Source of the DNA: Manis javanica
Lineage: Eukaryota; Chordata; Mammalia; Pholidota; Manidae
Assembly (NCBI RefSeq): GCF_040802235.1
Contig: NC_133174.1
Coordinates: forward strand, 84,404,647 to 84,468,646
DNA: 64,000 nucleotides
Direction: 5' to 3'
Positions 57,195 to 64,000 of this stretch are shown piece by piece (positions within the stretch are counted from its first letter, which is position 1; each line of letters starts with the position of its first letter). The notes below the pieces were generated by a model that was not told the origin of the DNA, did no database searches, and was given only the letters and a program-made list of their open reading frames with translations. The translations under genes and the position numbers were made by a program.

Positions 57195-58870
57195 GGTTTT
57201 TTTTCTTTAACAGATCTATTGAAATGTAATGTACATACTATAAAATTCATTCTCATTAGTGTGTAATTCAATGATTTTAGTAAATTAATAGAATTGTGTA
57301 ACCATAACCACAATTCAGTTTTTAAATTTTTCCATCATCCCAAAAGTTATCTGAGCCCCATTAGCAGTTAATCTCTGCTCCCACACCCAGGCCTATACAA
57401 ATACTCTAATACTTTTTATCCCTTTCATATAAATGGAATCATATAATATATAGTCCAGCTTCTTTCACTGAGCATAGTGTTTTTAAGGTATATCCATGCT
57501 GTAGCATGTGTCAATAGCTTGTTTTCAATTGATTAATAGCATTCCATTGTATGGATATCTCACATTTTGTTCATTCATTTACTAGGTGATGGACATTTGG
57601 ATTTTTTCTAGTTTTTGCTATTATGGATAATGCCACTATGAATATTTACACACATGTCTCTGTGTGGACATACATTTTCATTTCTCATCATTAGATTCTT
57701 AGGGAAATTGCAGTTGTATAGTAAATTTGTGCGTAACTTGTTAGGAAACTTCCAAAATATTTTCTAAAGTGCCTGTACCATGTCATATTTATGCCAGTAG
57801 TGCACCAGTGGTCCACTTTCTACACATCCTCAATTCTTCATCTTATTTGTCTTTTTCATTATAAGCATTCTATGTGTCAGTTTCTTGCTGGGGTTTTGAT
57901 TTACATTTCCCTAATGACTAATGAGGTTGCATATCTTTTCATATCCTTTTTACCATTCATATATCTTCTTTGGTCAAATATCTGTTCAAATCATGTGCCC
58001 ATTTTTAAATTGAACTTTTTGTCTTTCTAATAATTACTGAGTTATAAGAGTTATTTGAATATTCTGTATACATAGATCTTTATCAGATCTATGATTTATT
58101 TGCAATTTCTTCCAGCCTATGGCTTGTATTTTTGTTTTCATATTGGTGACTTTTAAAGCACAAAAGTTTATAAAGTCCTGCTTCTCAGCTTTTTCTTCTA
58201 TGCATCATGATTTCAGTATTATATCTAAAAACTCTGTCCTACCCAGGGCCATGAAGATTTTTCTCCTGTATTTTCTTCTATTTGTTTTATAGATTCAGCT
58301 CTTAAATTGGGATCTGTGATCCATTTTGAGTTAATTTTTTGCATATGGTGTGAAGTAAGGGTCTAATTTCTTTCTCTGTTTTTTAATGTAGGTATTCAGC
58401 TGTGTCAGCATCATTTGTTGAAAAGACTATCCTCCCCATTGAACTGTCTTGGTACCTTTGTGGCAAATCAATTGACCATAAGTGTAAGGATTTATTTCTG
58501 AGCTCTCAAATCTATTCCATTTATCTATTCTTGCTTTGTGACAACACCACACTGATTACAGATGGCTTTGTCTTAAGTTTTGAAATTAGAAGGTATAAGT
58601 CCTCCAATTGCATTCCACTTTTTCAGGTGTATTTTGGCTATTCTGGTCCCTTGTATTTCCATATGAATTTTAGGATCAATGTCAATTTCTGCAAAGAAGC
58701 CAGCTGGGATTTTGACAGGAGTCATATTTAAACTATCCATCGATTTGGGAAGAATTGCTGTCTTGAATAATATTGACTCTTCCAATCCAAGAGCATGAAA
58801 TATCTATTTTTAAAATATATTCCTTAATTTCTCTCAGCAGTGTTTTGTGGTTTTCAGTGTATAAGCCCTA
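57195..58870 (-). mobile_element. Old L1M, 3' UTR and ORF2 C-terminal half
   Basis: Antisense from 'cagatctattgaaatgtaat' (3' end) through 'ccctaatgactaatgaggtt' and 'tcatttgttgaaaagactat' to 'ctctcagcagtgttttgtgg'. The 70-codon antisense frame at 58573-58785 is part of ORF2. The element is much more diverged than L1-D next to it. Confidence 0.85.
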
Positions 58871-59111
58871 GTAGAACCTTTGAGTTAAATGAATTTAGGG
58901 TAGGGAGTATGGTAGCAGCTCCAGGCACTAATGCCACAGATTCCCACTCTTTATACCTCAAGGTCAGTGGTGAGCATGTCAAGATAATCTCATGTATGGT
59001 TTTACTCTCTTTCCAGGGTGTTGAAGTGTTTGCTTTTGTTAGTTTGTCCATGTTTTAGTACTTTTTCAGGTAGAAGAGATCAAGGGATCTCTTCACCCAG
59101 CCCAAAGTTTT

Positions 59112-59126
59112 ACCCTGCATGTATTT
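59112..59126 (+). repeat. Target site duplication of L1-D, left copy
   Basis: 'accctgcatgtattt' is repeated exactly at 62857-62871. Confidence 0.9.
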
Positions 59127-59282
59127 GGGGGGGGTAGGGGGGGTTGGGAGGAACTGTTTTATTTAGCATTGTGTGTAATTTATAAATAACATAAAATTGT
59201 TTGATGAAAATAAGGAGATGAAAGGTTGTCCCCATGTCACAGGCTTATTTTTATTTTTTTATTTTTTTTGTTACCTTGAATT
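59127..59282 (-). mobile_element. Non-L1 tail of L1-D, possible 3' transduction
   Basis: In L1 sense: an A-rich stretch (the L1's own tail, with A/T runs about 59240-59282), then unique sequence with an AATAAA-like 'taaataaaacag' (about 59158-59168), and finally C-runs directly against the target duplication. On the plus strand these are G8, G7 and GGG blocks at 59127-59152. Confidence 0.65.
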
Positions 59283-62200
59283 TTTTTTATTAAGGTATGA
59301 TTGATATACACTCTTATGAAGGTTTCACATGAAAAAACAATGTGGTTACTACATTTACCCGTATTACCAAGTCCCCACCCATACACCAATGCAGTCACTG
59401 TCCATCAGTGCAGCAAGATGCCACAGATGCACTGTGTGCATTTTCTGTGCTACACTGTTCTCCCCATGATCCCCCACACCATGTGTACTAAACATAATAC
59501 CCCTCAATCCCCTTCTCCCTCTCTCCCCACCCACCCTCCCACAACCCTCCCCTTTGGTAACCACTAGTTCATTCTTGGAATCTCTGAGTCTGCTGCTATT
59601 TTGTTCCTTCAGTTTTGCTTCATTGTAATACTCCACAAATGAGGGAAATCATTTGGCGTTTGTCTTTCTCCACCTGGCTTATTTTACTGAGCATAATGTC
59701 CTCCAGCTCCATCCATGTTGTTGCAAATGGTAGGATTTGTTTCTTTCTTATGGCTGAATAGTATTCCATTGTGTATATGTACCACATCTTCTTTATCCAT
59801 TCATCTCCTGATGGACACTTAGGTTGCTTCCATGTCTTGGCTATTATAAATAGTGCTGCAATAAACATAGGGGGGCATATGTCTTTTTGAGTCTGAGAAG
59901 TTGTATTCTTTGGGTAAATTCCAAGGAGTGGGATTCCTGGGTCAAATGGTATTTCTATTTTTAGTTTTTTGGGGAACCCCCATATTGCTTTCCACAATGG
60001 TTGAACTAGCTTACATTCCCACCAGCAAGCAGTGTAGGAGGGTTCCTCTTTCTCCGCATCCTCACCAACATTTGTTGTTCTTAGTCTTTTCGATGCTGGC
60101 CAATCTTACTGGTGTGAGGTGATATCTCATTGTGGTTTTAATTTGCATTTCCCTGATGATTAGTGATGATGAGCATCTTTTCATGTGTCTGTTGGCCATC
60201 TGAATTTCTTCTTTGCAGAACTGTCTCTTCATATCCTCTGCCCATTTTTTAATCGGGTAATTTGCTTTTTGGGTGTTGAGGCATGTAAGTTCTTTATATA
60301 TTTTGGATGTTAACCCCTTGTCGGATATGTCATTTAGAAATATATTCTCCCATACTGTAGGATGCCTTTTTGTTCTGTTGATGGTGTCCTTTTCTATACA
60401 GAAACTTTTTAGTTTGATATAGTCCCATGAGTTCATTTTTGCTTTTGTTTCCCTTGCTTGAGGAGATGCGTTCAGGAAGAAGTTGCTCATGCTTGTATTC
60501 AGAAGATGTTTGCCGATGTTGTCTTCTAAGAGTTTTCTGGTTTCATGACTTGCATTCAAGTCTTTGATCCATTTTGAGTTTACTTCTGTGTATGGGGTTA
60601 AATAATAATCCAGTTTCGTTCTCTTGCATGTAGCTGTCCAGTTTTGCCAACACCAGCTGTTGAAGGGGCTGTCATTTCCCCATTGTATATCCATGGCGCC
60701 TTTATCTTATATTAATTGACCATATATGATTGGGTTTATATCAGGGGTCTCTAGTCTGTTCTATTGATCTATGGGTCTGTTCTTGTGCCAGTACCAAATT
60801 GTCTTGATTACTGTGGCTTTGTAATAGAGCTTGAAGTTGGGGAGCGTAGTACCCCCAGCTTTATTCTTCCTTCTCAGAATTACTTTGGCTATTCAAGGTC
60901 TTTTGTGGTTCCATATGAATTTTAGAATGATTTTCTCTAGTACATTGAAGAATGCTGTTGATAGGAATTGCTTTGAATCTATAGATTGCTTTAGGCAAGA
61001 TGGCCATTTTGACAATATCAATTATTCCTATCCATGAGCATGGGATGTGTTTCCATTTATTGGTATCTTCTTTAATTTCTCTCATGAGTATCTTGTAGTT
61101 TTCAGGGTATTGGTCTTTCACTTCCATGGTTAGGTTTATTCCCAGGTATTTTATTCTTTTTTGATGCAATTGTGAATGGAATTGTTTTCCTGATTTCTCT
61201 TTCTGTTAGTTCATCATTAGTGTATAGGAATGCTGCAGATTTCTGTGTATTAATTTTGTAATGTGCAATTTTGCTGAATTCATGTATTAGATCTAGTAGT
61301 TTTGGAGTGGATTCTTTAGGGGTTTTTGTGTACCATATCATGTCATCTGCAAACAGGGACTGTTTAACTTCTTCTTTACCAATCTGGATGCCTTTTATTT
61401 CTTTGTGTTGTCTGATTGCCATGGCTAGGACCTACAGTAGTATGTTGAATAGAAGTGGGGAAAATGGGCATCCTTGTCTTGTTCCCGATCTTAAAGGAAA
61501 AGCTTTCAGCTTCTCGCTGTTAAGTATGATGTTGGCTGTGGGTTTGTCATATATGGCCTTTATTATGTTGAGGTACTTGCCCTCTATTCCCATTTTGTTG
61601 AGAGTTTTTATCATGAATGGATATTGAATTTTGTTGAGTGGTTTTTCAGCATCTATCGAGATGATCATGTGGATTTTGTCCTTCTTTTTGTTGATGTGGT
61701 GGATGTTGATGGATTTTTGAATGTTGTACCATCCTTGCATCCCTGAGATGAATCCCACTTGGTCATGGTGTATGATCCTCTTGATGTATTTTTGAATTCA
61801 GTTTGCTAATATTTTGGTGAGTATTTTTGCATCTATGTTCATCTGGGATATAGGTCTGTAATTTTCTTTTTTGGTGGGGTCTTTGCCTGGTTTTGATAAT
61901 AAGTGATGCTGGCTTCATAGAATGAGTTTGGAAGTATTCCCTCCTCTTCTATTTTTTGGAAAACTTTAAGGAGATGTGTATTATGTCTTCTCTGTATGTC
62001 TGATAGAATTCCACGGTAAATCCATCTGGTCCCGCGGGTTTTGCTCTTGGGTAGTTTTTTTATTGCCAATTCAATTTTGTTGATGGTAATTGGTCTGTTT
62101 AGATTTTTTGTTTCATCCTTGGTCAGTCTTGGAAGGTTGTATTTTTCTAGAAAGTTGTCCATTTCTTCTAGGTTATCCAGTTTTTTAGCATATAATTTTT

Positions 62201-62856
62201 CATAGTATTCTCTAATAATTCTTTGTATTTCTGTGGTGTCCATTGTGATTTTTCCTTTCTCATTTCTGATTCTGTTATATGGGTAGACTCTCTTTTTTTC
62301 TTGAAAAGTCTGGCTAGGGGTTTATCTATTTTGTTTATTTTCTCAAAGAACCAGCTCTTGCTTTTAGTGATTCTTTCTATTGTTTTATTCTTCTCAATTT
62401 TATTTATTTCTGCTCTAATCTTTATTATGTCCCTCCTTCTACTGACTTTGAGGCTCATTTGTTCTTCTTTTTCTAGTTTCATTAATTGTGAGTTTAGACT
62501 GCTTTTATAGGATTGTTCTTCTTTCCTGAGGTAGGCCTGTATTGCAATATACTTTCCTCTTAGCACGGCCTTGGCTGCGTCCCACAGATTTTTGTGTCAT
62601 TGAATTATTGTTGTCATTTGTCCCATGTATTGCTTGATCTCTGTTTTTATTTGATCATTGATCCATTGGTTATTTAGGAGCATGTTGTGAAGCCTCTATG
62701 TGTTTGTGGGATTTTTATTTTCTTTGGGTAATTTATTTATAGTTTCATACCTTTGTGGTCTGAGAAACTGGTTGGTACAATTTCAGTCTTTCTGAATTTG
62801 CTGAAGCTCTTTTTGTGGCCTAGTATATGATCTATTTTTGAAAATGTTCCATGTGC
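59127..62856 (-). mobile_element. 5'-truncated young LINE-1 ('L1-D') with unusual 3' tail
   Basis: Exact 15-bp target duplications define the insertion. The L1 proper occupies about 59283-62856: 3' UTR at the left, then ORF2 upstream to the endonuclease domain, where it is truncated. ORF2 frames: 59620-59997 and 60062-60694 (C-terminus), 60861-61169 and 61102-61422 (RT with '[18 protein letters not shown]', near 61345), 61432-61758, 61839-62243, 62168-62566. Between the L1 3' end and the left target duplication lie about 155 bp of non-L1 sequence, ending in G/C runs rather than poly(A). Confidence 0.9.
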
Positions 62857-62871
62857 ACCCTGCATGTATTT
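62857..62871 (+). repeat. Target site duplication of L1-D, right copy
   Basis: Exact copy of 59112-59126. Confidence 0.9.
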
Positions 62872-63429
62872 TTATGAGAATTTTGTTCTAAACATTTCTA
62901 ACCAATATTCCAATGATAGGATACCTATTGAGCTGTGCCAATTGAGCCCCAAAACATGTTAAACTACCATGTGTCTTGTAAACACCAAACTTACAGACTA
63001 CTGAATAATTTTTTTGTATCACACTTATGTGTTTAGAGTTATGATGAAACTGACTGATATTTACTACATAATTTAATTCAAATAAGGAGATCTATCAAAC
63101 ACTTATGTATTTGATACCATAGGAAATAACAGATGAATAAATCACTATTGCTGCCCTAAAGAAATTTTCCATGTAGTGTCAGAGTCTAAACTAATGGAAG
63201 TATAAGGTAGATAGCCAAGTGTGCATCTCTTTTGAGCCCCAGATTCATGTGATCAACTGCCTATTCAAAATCTCTACTTTCATGTCTAGCAGGCATCTCA
63301 AAATTAGCAAGTACAAAATAAATTTGTTCACTTACCCATTATGACTAATCTCTTTAGTAAGACCCGTCTCAATAAAAAGCACCTATGTCTGCTAAGTTCC
63401 AGATACCTGGTAATCTTTTACTCCTTTTT
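62872..63429. other. Unassigned sequence
   Basis: No gene seen. The phrase 'ataaatcactattgctgccc' near 63135 looks like an L2-type fragment. Confidence 0.4.
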
Positions 63430-64000
63430 CTCCCTTACTCCATATCCAATCAGTCACCAAGTCTTCTTGGTTCTGTCTCCCAATAGTATCTTTTATCTGC
63501 CAATTTGTCTCCTATTTTAGTGCTAACATTGTAGTCCAGACTATCTTTATCTACTGCCACCACTCCATTCTGAACTATCATATCTGGACTACTGCCTAAC
63601 TCATCACACTGCATTCCTTCTTAGCCTGCTAATATCATTTCTCCATACCAGGGTCAAAGTGATTTTTAAAAAAAAGAAAATATGGTCATGTCACTTCCCT
63701 GCTTAAGAGTTTCAGTGGCTCCACGCATGACATACAGTATGATGCTCAGTTAAGAGTGCTGCTATTCAAGAGCTATGGTATTCTAGCCCCAACCTAGTCC
63801 AAGTAATCATTATCTCTCATGTAGATTAACATTCCATCTGCATCCAGTCTTACTTATGAGAATGATTTTTCCAAAATGCGAATATATGAGCATCTCTCTC
63901 TTCTTTATTCAAAAGTCTTTCCATGGCTTTTTGGGCAAGGTTAAAAATCTTTAATATTGCCCACAAGGTCCTTCATGATCTTGCTTCTATCTATTTCTTC
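63430..64000 (-). mobile_element. LINE-2 (L2) 3' region, running off the window
   Basis: Antisense L2: 'ccaatcagtcaccaagtctt', 'tatctggactactgcctaac', 'gtcatgtcacttccctgctt', 'cacaaggtccttcatgatct'. This is the ordered set of L2 3'-end phrases seen across mammals. Confidence 0.85.

Noticed and set aside
42142-64000. FAM133A coding exon downstream of the candidate exon
   Set aside because: No Lys/Ser-rich frame with the expected FAM133 start was found on plus, so the coding exon must lie beyond the window.

Overview
This is a repeat-dense eukaryotic (placental mammal) genomic window, almost certainly from the X chromosome. The key landmark is a minus-strand NAP1L3-like locus (about 38.4-41.0 kb). 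In human, NAP1L3 is an intronless X-linked gene at Xq21 lying head-to-head with FAM133A. There are no Alu, B1/B2 or ruminant BovB-type repeats. The 3' UTR style of the young L1 elements (four copies plus an edge fragment) resembles what I remember from pangolins, but that identification is from memory and low confidence. About 40% of the window is LINE-1, as expected for X. No intact protein-coding gene was found.

Layout. 0-3.9 kb: edge of a young L1, then an old L1M. 3.9-5.6 kb: a 5'-truncated Tigger1-like DNA transposon. 6.76-8.61 kb: a small LTR element with two LTRs and a pol-less interior. 8.8-14.4 kb: old LTRs (MLT2-like, MLT1-like) and L1M/L1ME fragments. 14.74-20.98 kb: a full-length but decayed minus-strand L1 ('L1-A') with 14-bp target site duplications. 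22.2-25.0 kb: a second copy of the small LTR element, nested inside an older solo LTR of the same family, followed by a related solo LTR (25.08-25.48 kb). 25.5-29.2 kb: MIRs, old L1 and a CG/CA microsatellite. 29.2-35.0 kb: a nearly full-length plus-strand L1 ('L1-B') carrying a 3'-transduced segment and sitting inside an older L1M.

35.6-41.9 kb is the most informative part. NAP1L3 is broken by a 53-bp tandem duplication, further frameshifts and a nonsense codon. Immediately 3' of it lies a 'ghost' copy: matching 3'-UTR sequence, a matching start-codon position, a GC-rich promoter and matching 5' flank, but about 1.3 kb shorter, with most of the coding region gone. This looks like an old tandem duplication of the whole transcription unit in which both copies decayed. 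The GC-rich promoter of NAP1L3 is probably shared with FAM133A on the plus strand. A 70-bp segment with good splice signals at 42.07 kb could be a 5' non-coding FAM133A exon. The FAM133A coding exon is not in the window.

42-64 kb is intergenic or intronic: L1ME, L1M, MIR and L2 relics plus two younger 5'-truncated minus-strand L1s ('L1-C' 52.9-54.9 kb, 'L1-D' 59.1-62.9 kb). L1-D has 15-bp target site duplications but ends in a G/C-run tail instead of poly(A). All repeat names come from recognition of remembered consensus sequences, not from a database search.
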